Shown in pieces: positions 1-12,569 of a stretch of 40,600 nt of DNA. The DNA is from Candidatus Altimarinus sp. (GTDB lineage Bacteria > Patescibacteriota > Gracilibacteria > BD1-5 > UBA6164), in NCBI GenBank assembly GCA_020724225.1, contig DYHI01000006.1:1-40600 (forward strand), read 5' to 3'. Made by a program: the position numbers and the translations under genes. Positions within the stretch are counted from its first letter, which is position 1; each line of letters begins with the position of its first letter. The notes under the pieces are model-generated. The model searched no databases, was not told the origin of the DNA, and saw nothing but the letters and a program-made list of their open reading frames with translations.

Positions 1-35
1 TTTAGAGATTAGAGATTAGAGTTTAGAGATTAGAG
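1..35. repeat. TTAGAGA heptamer array (reverse complement of TCTCTAA)
   Basis: TTTAGAGATTAGAGATTAGAGTTTAGAGATTAGAG. Confidence 0.75.
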
Positions 36-200
36 TATTTGGTTAATTAGCTAATATTCTCTTCTCTAAACTATCAATTACAAACTAAAATCTAAAATGA
101 GAATAATTCTCAAAATAAATTTGACTTAAAAAAATTTAAGAATATATTTTAGGAAATGTTAGAAATAACATTTCCTATTTTAAAATTTAACTAAAAAAAT

Positions 201-833
201 ATGACTTGTTGCGAATGAGAAATCCTATTTCACCAAGTGAAAATAGATTGTGAAGCACCTAATTTTGATTTACCTGCATATAATCCTCTAACTGATGATG
301 AAACTAAAGTAAATTTAGAAAGTTTGAAAGGAAAATGGGTAGTATTATTTTACTATCCTGCTGATTTTACTTTTGTTTGTCCTACTGAATTAAAAGATAT
401 GGCAAATGAAAGAGATAGATTTGAAACTCTTTGAGTTGAAGTACTTGCGGCATCTACTGATACAGTTTTTTCTCATAGAGCATGGGTAAAACACGAAAGA
501 TTAATGCAAAATTTCCCTTATATTATGTTAGCTGACCATAACTTAGAAGTAGCTGATGCTTACAATATACTTGATGAAGATTCAGGAATCGCTTGAAGAT
601 GAACTTTTGTAATAGATCCAGATGGAATCGTAAGAGTTATAGAAGTAACTTCAGGGCCACTAGGAAGAAATAGTGAAGAACTTATAAGAAAAATTGAAGC
701 TCTACAACATATGAGAGCAAATCCTGGTATAGCTTGTCCTGCTAAATGGGTAAAAGGTAATACTACACTTACTCCATCAATAAAAATTGCTTGAGAAGTT
801 TACGAAGCAATGAATAAAGAAAAAACTTTGTAG
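201..833 (+). CDS. ahpC: Peroxiredoxin (AhpC/Prx family)
   Basis: Open for 211 codons with TGA=Gly; MTCCEGEILFHQVKIDCEAPNFDLPAYN...FYYPADFTFVCPTEL...NPGIACPAKW; peroxidatic (FVCPTE) and resolving (ACPA) Cys motifs. Confidence 0.95.
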
Positions 834-844
834 TCTCACAAAAA

Positions 845-873
845 AATAGTTTGCATTCGCAAACTATTTTTTT
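845..873. terminator. Bidirectional intrinsic terminator
   Basis: AATAGTTTGC-ATTC-GCAAACTATT followed by T-run, between convergent genes. Confidence 0.8.
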
Positions 874-1103
874 AATCTAAATTCTATATTTTCCAACCAC
901 TCACCTAATCATATTATATGATCAACTTTCATATGAATAATTCTGCATTGTTCCCAAATACTTTCAGCAAGTAAATAATCTACCCACTTTTTATTCCAAG
1001 TTAAAAAAGTCTCAATCAAATCATCTCTTCATTTTAGCAAATCACCCAATGTATTTCACTTTATTTTCTCAGCAAACTCATATCTTGAATAATTTGATTT
1101 CAT
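864..1103 (-). CDS. Hypothetical small protein (79 aa)
   Basis: Table 25 ORF MKSNYSRYEFAEKIKGNTLGDLLKGRDDLIETFLTWNKKW...; TAG stop inside the shared terminator. Confidence 0.7.
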
Positions 1104-1203
1104 TTTAAAAAAAAATTATAAATTACTTATTTTATATATAATTTTATGAAGCTGTCAAATACAAATTAAAAATTACTTTATGATTTAATAATTTTTCCTT
1201 ATA

Positions 1204-1236
1204 ATTCTAATCTCTAATCTATAATCTCTAATCTAC
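1204..1236. repeat. TCTCTAA-type heptamer array
   Basis: TCTAATCTCTAATCTATAATCTCTAATCTA immediately upstream of the ATG at 1238; same unit at 11611-11674 and, inverted, at 1-35. Confidence 0.75.
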
Positions 1237-1237
1237 T

Positions 1238-2134
1238 ATGAAAATCCTTGTTTCTTGATCTATGGCATATGATTACATAATGGACTTTGGTGATAGTTTC
1301 AAAAATCATATAATGCCTGATAAAATACATATGTTAAGTGTAAGTTTTTTTACACCAAAACTATCAAAAGAAAAATGATGAACATGACACAATATAGCTT
1401 ACAATATGTGACTTCTATGAGAAAAAGCAATTTTACTTTGAGCTGTTTGAAATGATTTTACAGAAAAAAGTGAAATAATTGATTATAGTAATTTACATAG
1501 AGTTGAAGATAATCTTACAGCTTCATGCTACATCATAAATGATAAAGACAATAATCAAATCTCAGCTTTCTACCCTGGTGCTATGTCTGAGGCTAGTAAT
1601 CAAGATGTACCTACATCTATTGATATATCATATGCAATCATATCTCCAAATGATAAAGAAACAATGAAAAAACATTTAAAACAAGCATATCTTGCTTGAA
1701 TCAAGACATTTTTTGATCCAGGGCAACAGATAACAAATATAACAAAAGAAGAATTAATTGAGTGTTTAAATTATACTAATTATTTGATTCTAAATGATTA
1801 TGAATACTCTATATTTTTAGAAAAGACTTCAATATTAGAAAATGAGTTAATAGAAAAAATAGAAAAAGTAATAATTACACTATGAAAAGAAGGGGTTAAA
1901 ATAATAGATAAGAATTGAATAGAAAAAATTGAAGCTATAAAAGATGTAGAGGTAGTAGATCCAACTTGAGCTTGAGATGCTTTCAGAGCTTGATTAATTG
2001 TTTGACTTCATAGATGAGAAACATGGGAAAAATCATGTAAGATGTGAGCATTAACTGCATGTTATTGTATTAAACAATACTGAACTCAAAAACATTTTTT
2101 CACATTTGATGAGTTTGAGACAAAGTTATCTTAA
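1238..2134 (+). CDS. PfkB-family carbohydrate/nucleoside kinase
   Basis: MKILVSGSMAYDYIMDFGDSF...GGTGHNIAYNMGLLG...DPTGAGDAFRAGLIVGL; DTGAGD-type PfkB signature using TGA Gly. Confidence 0.9.
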
Positions 2135-2135
2135 A

Positions 2136-2163
2136 TAAAAAAGAACCTAATTAGGTTCTTTTT
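2136..2163. terminator. Bidirectional intrinsic terminator
   Basis: AAAAAAGAACCTAATTAGGTTCTTTTT between convergent genes. Confidence 0.75.
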
Positions 2164-2888
2164 ATGTTTCTTGCAATTGTTTTATTATTTTTTTGTTTAT
2201 TGTTTTTACTAATAGATTTAATTATAATATCTACTTTTGAAGTATCTCATTTATAAAGAACTAATAAAATATCTCTCATTGAATATGATTGTAGTAACAA
2301 TGTTTTTCAAATCAAATTTACAAATCCAGATCTTCATCAAGAAGTTATACTTGAAAATCTTAATGAAATTTCTTTTAATCAAGAATCAATTTCCCTTACA
2401 CTTTTTATAAGTGCTTCTCAAAAATTCATTCATTTTTCTATATTTTCTTCAAATTTTTGTTTCCATCAATTATTCCATACAGTTAAAATTATACTTTTAT
2501 TTATCTGTTCATTTTTTGGTCTTATTCAAGACATAGCTACTGTTTTTCTTTGTTCATCAACTTTTTGAAGCACATCTTTTACCCTTTCATTTGTTTCTCA
2601 AAGTGCAATCAATATTTCTTCTATATTTTTTCACTTTGCATCATCAAATAAAATTCAAGCTATTCTTCTTTGAAAAGCTCTTACATCAGAAACAACTCAA
2701 GGATAATAAGCTCTAGAAAATGATAATAATCATGATGTTAAATCATTTTCAACCAATTTATTTGCACTTCTTAAAAATGCTTTTGAAAAAGGTTCTCAAG
2801 AATTTATTTGCAAATCAAATTCATGTTTCCATCATCATTTTTGCCATATCTCAACTATATCATCTTTCAAAAGCATAGTTCTAGTCAT
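2151..2888 (-). CDS. Hypothetical protein (245 aa)
   Basis: Table 25 ORF MTRTMLLKDDIVEIWQKGGWKHEFDLQINSGEPFSKAFLRSANKL...; no recognised family. Confidence 0.8.
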
Positions 2889-2895
2889 ATAAATT

Positions 2896-3705
2896 CTATA
2901 ATCAATAAGGATTATTTAATTTTATCCATTCGTCTCACTTAGGTAGTTCTGGAAACTTAATATGATTTTTTTCTGATTCATATCTGATTTTTGCTTCAAC
3001 TGATTTCAATGATGGTTTTGGGAAACTTAGTTCAGTATCTCATAAATAACCTTTTTCTCTATCAGATAATTTATTAACTACATAATTTCTTCTTAATGCA
3101 GTATTTCAATCTGTCCAACACATCAATTTTTGTGAGTATCAAAAGTTTCATAAATCAACTCATTCAAGTATTTCTCAATTTACTATAACCTTTGAATTCA
3201 CAAAATCTCAAAATGCTCAAAATCAATTATATAAACTATACTCATCAGTTGATAAATATTCAAATCATTCAGAACTAACTCATTTTAACAAGCTTCATTT
3301 ATGAAATACATAATTTTTATCTACAGCATATCATCATCCTAAAACCTTAAATGTATCTTTATCAGCATTTTCTACTACTATTTTTGTAGGACTATGATAT
3401 TCAGGATTAAACTCATAGTAAACATTTCAATTTTCATCTAAGCTATACCCTAGTCAAAAAACTCATTCTACATTAGTTTTTATATCTTCTACTTGTAAAC
3501 CTATATCACTTAATCACGATTCTGTTACTTCAGTAATCATATCAAGTAAATCAGAAACAGTACCATTTGTTTCTCAAAAATCAGGATTATCAGTATTAAA
3601 ATTCACTCATTTGATTTCAACTGAATTTAAAGAAGTTTTTGTAGTATCAGTATCATTATTTAAATTATCATATCAAGGAAACTCTGGAGTGTGTGGTCAA
3701 GACAT
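2896..3705 (-). CDS. DKNYY-like domain protein
   Basis: MSGPHTPEFPGYDNLNND...FKVLGGGYAVDKNYVFHKGSLLK...; DKNYV/DKNYY-type motif. Confidence 0.75.
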
Positions 3706-4100
3706 AAAAAAATAGTTTAAAATATAAATCTTCTAAATTATACAAATATTTATTATATGTCAATATATTTTTCTTTATGAATAATTATAATTTAATTATT
3801 TCATCTTCCTGCTTTCCACAACTCAGAATAAATTTCAGGAACAAATCAATTAATTCATACTTTTCTACTCATTTCAAAATTTCAAATTTTCAAGTTACTA
3901 ATCTTAAAACCATATTTTTACTATTTTATTAAATTTTGGAATAATAATATATATAATTAAAATAAAATATGTCAATATTTTTTAAAAAATAAATTCTTTA
4001 AAAAACAACTTTTCGATATAATCATTTTCGAAATGTTAAATTTGAAATTATGACTTTTCAATTATTTAACATTTAAAATTTAACATTTAAAATTCCAAAA

Positions 4101-5510
<1,410 letters not shown>

Positions 5511-5552
5511 AAAATAAATAACTCTCTGAATTCAGAGAGTTATTTATTTTTT
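5511..5552. terminator. Bidirectional intrinsic terminator
   Basis: AAAATAAATAACTCTCTGAATTCAGAGAGTTATTTATTTT. Confidence 0.85.
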
Positions 5553-5564
5553 AATTGATTTATC

Positions 5565-6389
5565 TTAACTATTTACAACATTTTGTTCCAATCTTCTTAC
5601 ATTATCAATTGCATTATTATCGTAAGGCCTTATATTTAAAATCTCTTCATAAACTTTTATAGCATCTTTTAGTTTTCATACTCACTCAAAAGAAACTGCC
5701 TTCATTTTCAAGAAGTCTATATTTTTAGGTTTTTCTTTTAGTAAAAAATTTACATATTTTAATGATTTTTCAAAGTTTTGGATTTCATATGTTAAATTTG
5801 CAAGCATTTCAATTACCTCAAAATCTCATTGTTTTCTTTCATGTACTTTTTCATAGATAACAACTGATTCTTCCAAATTTCATTGCATAGCAACTATAAA
5901 TCAAAGCTTTGTTAGTATAGCAGTATTATCTTTATGAACTAAACACATATCTTTATAAATATATTCAGCATTTTTATAATTTTTTTCTTGCTCATATATA
6001 TAAGCTAACTCCATATTTAACTCTTTATTGTATTTATCAATTGTTAGTCACTCTATTATAAGTCCTCTAGCAACATCATAATATCATTTTTCTAAATGAA
6101 CTTTAACTTTTTTAAGAATCTCAGCTATTTTATTTTTTTCATCTTCAGATAGATTTTTCAAAGATGGATCATAAGTTTTCTTTATGCTTACTTTAGAACT
6201 TTCTTTGTTTATGCTTATAGTTTGTACAACCTCATTTTCTTCCTTTTTTATTGAAGAAACTAGTGTTTTAACTTTATGAAATATTTTGTAAAAATATGAG
6301 GCAGTATAATAAATACTATATCCTAAAGTTAAAATAAATATAAATAATTCTATTCTAAGTAAAATCAAATTTTCCATAAAAATAATCAA
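5565..6389 (-). CDS. TPR-repeat protein with N-terminal membrane anchor
   Basis: MIIFMENLILLRIELFIFILTLGYSIYYT...ELAYIYEQEKNYKNAEYIYKDMC...DAIKVYEEILNIRPYDNNAIDNVRRLEQN; TPR-like helices. Confidence 0.8.
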
Positions 6390-6469
6390 TGTAATTTTTA
6401 AATTTTTGTTATTTTATCTAAATAAATTTACTTTTCAATAAATAAGTTTTATTAATTCTTGACAATAGT

Positions 6470-7540
6470 TTAATATATTTCATATTTTCCTCATTCTCAT
6501 TTTCTTAATACTCATCTTATTTCCATCATTGAAAGAGTAATTGAGATTTCTGTTAATCAAAATCACATTTTTTTTACTAGTTCATCTATTGTAAAACTTT
6601 CAAGTAATAATGTATCATAAATCATATTTTCAAGTTGATTTTCAAATGATATTTTTTTCGTATTTTCTTTTATTTTTATACTTATATTGTATTCTTCTAA
6701 AATATCTTCACTACAAGTTACCATCTTTGCATTACCATTTTTTATTAAATTATTACATCAAATCGAGTTAGTTTTATTTATTTCTCCAGGAATTGCAAAT
6801 ATATCTTTTCCTTGCTCTAAAGCAAGATTTACAGTTATAAGTGTTCCTGATTTTTCTTGAGCTTCTATGACTAAAACTCAAGAAGATAATCAAGAAATTA
6901 TTTCATTTCTAATAGGAAAATTATAAGCATTTCAAGGTTCTCATAGTGGAAATATAGATATAACTGCTCAATCTCTTTTTACTATTTCATCATACATTTT
7001 CATATTGCCAATTGGATAATCTACATCTATTCAAGTTCATATAACAGCAATAGTTTTTGAGTTATTTTTCATAGTTTCGATATGTGCTGCACTATCACAT
7101 CACATTGCTCATCAACTTACAATTGTGAAATATGAAGAAATACTAGGAACAATCTTTTCAATAGCTTTTTCTCAATAACTAGTCATTTTTCTAGATCAAA
7201 TTACAGCTATTTTTGGAGAATTATTTATTTTTCATCTTATATAAAGTAAATATGGAGGATTTGCAATTTCTTTTAGAAGTTTAGGATATTTTTCATCAGA
7301 TATTTCAATTATATCAACTCCCCTATCTTGCAGTCTTTTTTTGATTTGTCATAAATCTATTTTTTCTTTTCTTGATATTATATTACTTATTTCATCATCT
7401 TTAAAATAACTCTTCAAAGTTTTATAACTCAAATTTTCATAAAAATCTTTATAATTTTTATTTACTTCAAAAATTAAAGAAAGTTTCTTTTGAGTAATTC
7501 ATAAATAGTGTAGTGCTACAAGGTAGATATTAGTATTCAT
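6470..7540 (-). CDS. dprA: DNA-processing protein DprA/Smf
   Basis: PPYLLYIRGKINNSPKIAVIGSRKMTSYGEKAIEKI...IVSGGAMGCDSAAHIETM...[40 protein letters not shown]. Confidence 0.95.
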
Positions 7541-7554
7541 TATTTTATAATTAT

Positions 7555-8403
7555 TTACTTAAAATAAACTCACAAACTAACAAGTCATAGTATAATTATT
7601 GATAGTAATATATCCTTTTTCATCGGTTTATCCTGAAAAAATATATAAGACAATATTAAGATAAATGCTAGATATACAAAAGAAATAAGTATGTTCATAA
7701 CCATTCATAATTCTCATATAATAAAGAGAGATAACAAATATGCTAAAGCTCAAAATAAACTTGATACAAATGAAAATTTATAAAAACTACTTCACAATTT
7801 AAAAATACTTTTAAATTCTTTCAAATAAATAACTAAAAATAAGGAAAAAATAGTTGCTAATATAGAATCAATAATGAAATAATCAATAGATGATAATTTT
7901 ATAACTAAATAGGCAATTATTAAAAGTCTAATTGATAATAAAAATTGATTAAAAATAAATAGTTTCACATTGTTTGAAATAGATAAGTTTTTGAAATCTA
8001 CAGCAGAAAATATGATTATAAAAGATGTTAATAATGTAATAAAAAATGATGTTTTAGAAATATCATCTTTCAAAAAAAGAAATGAAAATACAATTATTAA
8101 AACTTTATTTAAGTTCGAATATGGAGTAAGTGTTGAGATTTTTTCTACTTTATAAACCTTTTGATTTATGTGATTTTGTACAATTCAAAGTACAATTACT
8201 AAAATACTTAATAAAATTACTTTTACATCCAAAAATAAACTAGTTTCAGTAAGTAATAAATAGTACAAAGCAATTAAAAGATAACTAAAACACCAAAGAA
8301 AATAAATAAGTACGGATGATATATTTTGATCACCTGAAATTGATTTTTTCCAAAAGATAGTTGAAAAACTCGAAAGAAATGCACTAATTATTCAAAAAAA
8401 CAT
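7555..8403 (-). CDS. Multi-pass membrane protein, EamA/DMT-like
   Basis: MFFGIISAFLSSFSTIFWKKSISGDQNISSVLIYFLWCFSYLLIALYYLL...; repeated hydrophobic helices. Confidence 0.7.
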
Positions 8404-8477
8404 TTTTAGTATTTAATTTGTAAATTTGATAAATTTATATATATTTTTATATAAAAGTAAATTCTAATTTTTATTAT

Positions 8478-9020
8478 ATGTGATTAGAAGCTTGAATTTT
8501 CTCTGAAGATAAAAGTAAAAAAAATACACAGAAAGAAGTTTTAAATTCTGAACAAGAAAAAATTCTTGATTTTCAGAAAAGAAAAGAAAAATTGAGACAA
8601 CAAATAGAAACTAATAATGAGTTAACAAGACTTAGAGATTTACTTGAATCATGAGATTTAAGTATTGAAGATTTCTATATAATTGAAGATATAGTAAATC
8701 ATATAGAAATAGATGAATTTGCAGTATCAAAAATATTTGAAAAAATTGATGAGATAGGAAATAATCCAAAAATAGACTTATATTTACCTTTGAAGTTAAG
8801 AATAACAAAAGAAGAATATTTACAGGCACTTAAAGATACTCAAAAAAGAGATGATTTACTAAAAAAAATTGATAAAGTTTTATGAGTATTAGCTCAGCAT
8901 ATAAGTTCTGCAAATTGGGATAGACTAGGAATATTTTCATCATTTCTATGATTACTTGATAGAAATCTAGTGATAATACAAGAAAACACTATTGATATAA
9001 AAAATAGTTTACAAAAATAA
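8478..9020 (+). CDS. Hypothetical protein (180 aa, helical)
   Basis: Table 25 ORF MGLEAGIFSEDKSKKNTQKEVLNSEQEKILDFQKRKEKLRQQIE... Confidence 0.75.
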
Positions 9021-9029
9021 TTTTAAAAA

Positions 9030-10397
9030 ATGGACGAAAAAGAAATATTTATAAGACCTTGATTTTGGGAAGATATACAAAGCTCTGAGAAAAAATATGT
9101 GCATATAATAATGATAGCTACAAAACCTGATATTATAAAACAAGCTCCTTTATATCTTGAATTGAAATCCAGATGAGAACTTGTTATTCTTATACACACA
9201 TGACAACACTATGATTATAATCTTAGTTCTTGAGTTTTGTTAGAATTTGGTATGTCAGTAGATGTTAATCTAAATATATTTTGACCAATTCACAAAAAAT
9301 ATAGTCTCATAATAGAAAGACTTTGAAATTTCTTAGTTGAACTAGCCAGCTACAAAAAAATCCCAGTTCCATATGTACACTGAGATACTCTTACTGCTAC
9401 AACTGCCGATAAAGCAGCATTTTTAAATAAATTTGCTGTAGTTCACGTAGAAGCATGAATTAGAACTTACACTCCAAATAAACACTTTTTTAAATCACTT
9501 TTTATAAACTACGAAAGTGGAAATTTTGATTTTGATAAATACAGAGAAGAACTAATGGATTTTTCAATATACGAACTTGGAAGTATAGAGCCATATCCTG
9601 AGCAATTTGATACAAGATGAATTGAGGCAAGTACTGGTTATTTTGCAGCACCGGTTGAATTATATAAACACACATTGATTTCAGAATGATTTCCAAGAGA
9701 AAACATAGAAGTAGTTTGAAATACAGTTGCAGATGCAATAAAAATCTCAAAAACAAAAATTTGAGAATCAAAAGCTTTTGAAATTTACTCAAATATGAAG
9801 TGAAAACCTTTTATTTTTATCACTATTCACAGAAGAGAAAATTGTGAAGTAAAAGAAAGATTCCTAAGTATTTTCAATGCTATAAAAAAACTAGTTGAGG
9901 ATTGAATTTATGTATGTTTCCTTGGACTTTATGCTTCAGAATTTGCTATAGACAACTACTGACTTAGAGATGAAATAGAAGAATTAAAAGAAAACTACAA
10001 AGATAATTTTGCATATTGACCAGCACTAGCACACCATAGCGAAGTTATAGATATGATTTCTAAAGCTTGAGCAGTTGTTACAGATAGTTGATCTATGCAA
10101 GAAGAGGCAAATATAGTATGAGTTCCTTGTATAACAATCAGATTTTGATCTGACAGAACTGAAACAATACTAGCTTGAACAAATATAATTGCTCCACCTG
10201 TAAATTCCCTACTTATCATAGATATAATAAAGTGAAGCATAAACAATGAAAAAATGAGAGGGAAAAATATCTACTGAGAAAATGTATCTAAAAAAATAGT
10301 TGATTGAGTTTTAGAAAAACTAAAAAGAAACTGAAAACTTTTCAGATTTGATCATGAAAGACTTGAACTTGAACAATTTTTTAATTGGAAGGTTTAG
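9030..10397 (+). CDS. UDP-N-acetylglucosamine 2-epimerase (WecB-like)
   Basis: KYVHIIMIATKPDIIKQAPLYLEL...HTGQHYD...VHGDTLTATTADKAAF...VVHVEAGIRT...FITIHRRENCE...VVTDSGSMQEEANIVGVPCITIR. Confidence 0.93.
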
Positions 10398-10482
10398 TTA
10401 AAATATTATAAAAATAAAATCTATTGACATTTATAAAAGTTATATATAATATATTTATTATTATAACTTTTATTAATTAAAT

Positions 10483-10878
10483 ATGTCTATAAATAAACCA
10501 GAAATATGAAAATTTAAAACATTATTGTATGCTGATATAACAACTCATGTTGTTAATTGACAAAATTTTATATCTTATAAAGTTCTATTTAATTCAGCTT
10601 TTGAAAATGAGGATGAAGTATTGGAAATATTAAATTATCTTGAAAATGCTTGAATTGACTATATGATTTCTTGTAATTGAAAAGATATAACTCATAGTAA
10701 CTTAAGTTCAGCAGTATGAGAGATGTGTTTTACTATGGATGAATATACATTTTTATTCTTACAACATTATTTACAAAAAGCACATAAATGAAGTTATATA
10801 TCAGCTAAAGTAGAAAATACAAGATGATATGTAACATGAGAAGTAGCTCTTTTATTACCAAATAATGCAAATGATTAA
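10483..10878 (+). CDS. Hypothetical protein, tandem paralogue A (131 aa)
   Basis: Table 25 ORF MSINKPEIGKFKTLLYADITTHVVNGQNF...YMISCNGKDITHSNLSSAVGEMCFTMDEYTFLFLQHY... Confidence 0.75.
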
Positions 10879-11263
10879 TTCAATAACTGTATCAAGTAAT
10901 TCTGAATTCAAAAAACTAGCTTCTGCAAAATTTCATGAATCAAAAATTAATTGAAAAACAATAATAAGTTATGATATAGATTTTGTAGATCCTTTGTTTG
11001 AAGATGATCTTTTGGATATTTTTGCATATATAAAAAATCTGGGAGTAAATCCTATGTTTTTTTGTAATTGAGATGAATTAACACTTGATAATTTAGAAGA
11101 ATATGAATGGGAAAGCAGTTTTTCTTGTGATGAAGATACCTTTTTTGCACTTACAAAATATATGAAATTTGAAAAAATAAAAGAAAATTTATCTAAAAAA
11201 GCAAAAAATAATAAAGAAAAAACAAAAAATGAAGTTTGTTATCTACTTAGAAAAAAAGATTAA
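10871..11263 (+). CDS. Hypothetical protein, tandem paralogue B (130 aa)
   Basis: Overlaps the previous gene by 8 nt; MINSITVSSNSEFKKLASAKFHESKINGKTIISYDIDF...MFFCNGDELTLDNLEEYEWESSFSCDEDTFFALTKY. Confidence 0.75.
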
Positions 11264-11301
11264 ACAAAAATCTCGTTTCATTTGAAACGAGATTTTTGTT
11301 A
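11264..11301. terminator. Bidirectional intrinsic terminator
   Basis: AACAAAAATCTCGTTTCA-TT-TGAAACGAGATTTTTGTT. Confidence 0.85.
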
Positions 11302-11305
11302 TTTC

Positions 11306-11470
11306 TTAAATCAATTTTGAAAGTTCTTGAGATTCTTCTTTTGTTAAATAAGCGATATATTTTAAAAAGTTTAATTTCTCTTGTTCTGTCAAAATGATAG
11401 AATTTGCAATTTGGTCTAACAAAGTGTTATCCTTTATTTGCAGTCTCCTATTTTTGTTGTAATTTTTCAT
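11306..11470 (-). CDS. Hypothetical small protein (54 aa)
   Basis: MKNYNKNRRLQIKDNTLLDQIANSIILTEQEKLNFLKYIAYLTKEESQELSKLI. Confidence 0.6.
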   Translation of the reverse strand: MKNYNKNRRLQIKDNTLLDQIANSIILTEQEKLNFLKYIAYLTKEESQELSKLI

Positions 11471-11610
11471 ATATTGTATATCATATGTAAAATACTATTA
11501 AGAAATATTTAACTACACATATATATTAAAACATATATTTTATATTATGTCAAATATTTAATAGTCTAAAGTTTATAGTTATTAGTTTAGAGAAAAAAAT
11601 AATATTATTG

Positions 11611-11674
11611 TCTCTAATCTTTAATTTCTAATCTCTAATCTCTAATTTCTAATCTCTAATCTCTAATCTCTAAT
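11611..11674. repeat. TCTCTAA heptamer tandem array
   Basis: TCTCTAATCTTTAATTTCTAATCTCTAATCTCTAATTTCTAATCTCTAATCTCTAATCTCTAAT abutting the ruvC ATG. Confidence 0.9.
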
Positions 11675-12145
11675 ATGATTATTCTTTGAATTGATCCATG
11701 AACTACCACAACTTGATTTGCTATAAGTGAAAAAATATGACATAAAATCACTTTAATTGATTATGGTATACTAAAAACTATACCAAAAGTTTGAATTGAT
11801 TTAAAGTTACTTGAAATCTGAAATGATATAAGAATGCTTATAGAAAAGTACAATCCTGAAATAGTAAGTATAGAGAAACTTTTTTTTACAAACAACATAA
11901 AAACTTGAATAGATGTATCTCATGCAAGATGAGTAATAATATATGAATGTATGAAACATAATTTAAGAATACTAGAATATACTCCACTTGAAGTAAAAAA
12001 ATGAGTTACATGAAGCTGAAAAGCAAATAAAATACAATTACAAAATGCTATAAAGATAATTTTTAAATTGAAAGAAATACCAAAACCAGATGATGCTGCA
12101 GATGCTATATGACTTAGCTATATATGAGCTTTAAATTCGAGATAA
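11675..12145 (+). CDS. ruvC: Holliday junction resolvase RuvC
   Basis: MIILGIDPGTTTTGFAISEK...[32 protein letters not shown]...[29 protein letters not shown]...DDAADAIGLSYIG. Confidence 0.95.
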
Positions 12146-12190
12146 AATTTGCTTTTATTGAATTTTTTATATAATTCAATTATTAAATTT

Positions 12191-12267
12191 ATGGACCTAG
12201 CTTAACTAGAAGAGTGTCAGGATTCCGACCCCTGAAGACGTAGGTGCAATTCCTACGGTCCATGCCA
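12191..12267 (+). tRNA. Non-canonical tRNA, apparent anticodon CCG; Arg or reassigned (Trp-like) identity unresolved
   Basis: Acceptor ATGGACC/GGTCCAT, G73, encoded CCA; T arm GTAGG-TGCAATT-CCTAC; anticodon arm TCAGGATTCCGACCCCTGA with 7-nt loop option TTCCGAC; D arm GCTT-AACTAGAA-GAGT. Confidence 0.7.
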
Positions 12268-12285
12268 TAATTAAAACAATAAAAA

Positions 12286-12531
12286 ATGGAAAACAATAAT
12301 AATCTTGATTCACATAATATATTACATTGAGTATCATTATCAATGATAATGGATTATCTTATAGCTGAATATGGTTTCAAGGAATTAAGCGAATTAATAA
12401 GAATAAACTGTTTCAAAACAAACCCAAGCAAAGAGTCTAGTCTAAAATTTCTTAGAAAAACTGAGTGGGCCAGAGATCAAGTAGAGTGACTTTATGTAAG
12501 AACAGTAAGAGCAAAAGCAAGAAAGAAGTAA
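12286..12531 (+). CDS. VF530 family (DUF2132-type) DNA-binding protein
   Basis: LHGVSLSMIMDYLIAEYGFKELSELIRINCFKTNPSKESSLKFLRKTEWARDQVEGLYV. Confidence 0.88.
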
Positions 12532-12569
12532 TAACTTCTTTTTATTTTAGATCATTTTTAAATATTTAA

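Noticed and set aside
3792-3872. 26-aa minus-strand ORF MSRKVGINGFVPEIYSELWKAGRGNN resembling a GAPDH N-terminus
   Set aside because: Too short and similarity limited to KVGINGF; could be a peptide or gene remnant but not supportable from sequence alone.
11264-11301. Palindrome considered as a mobile element
   Set aside because: Stem-loop between convergent stop codons with A/T flanks; explained as a bidirectional terminator.
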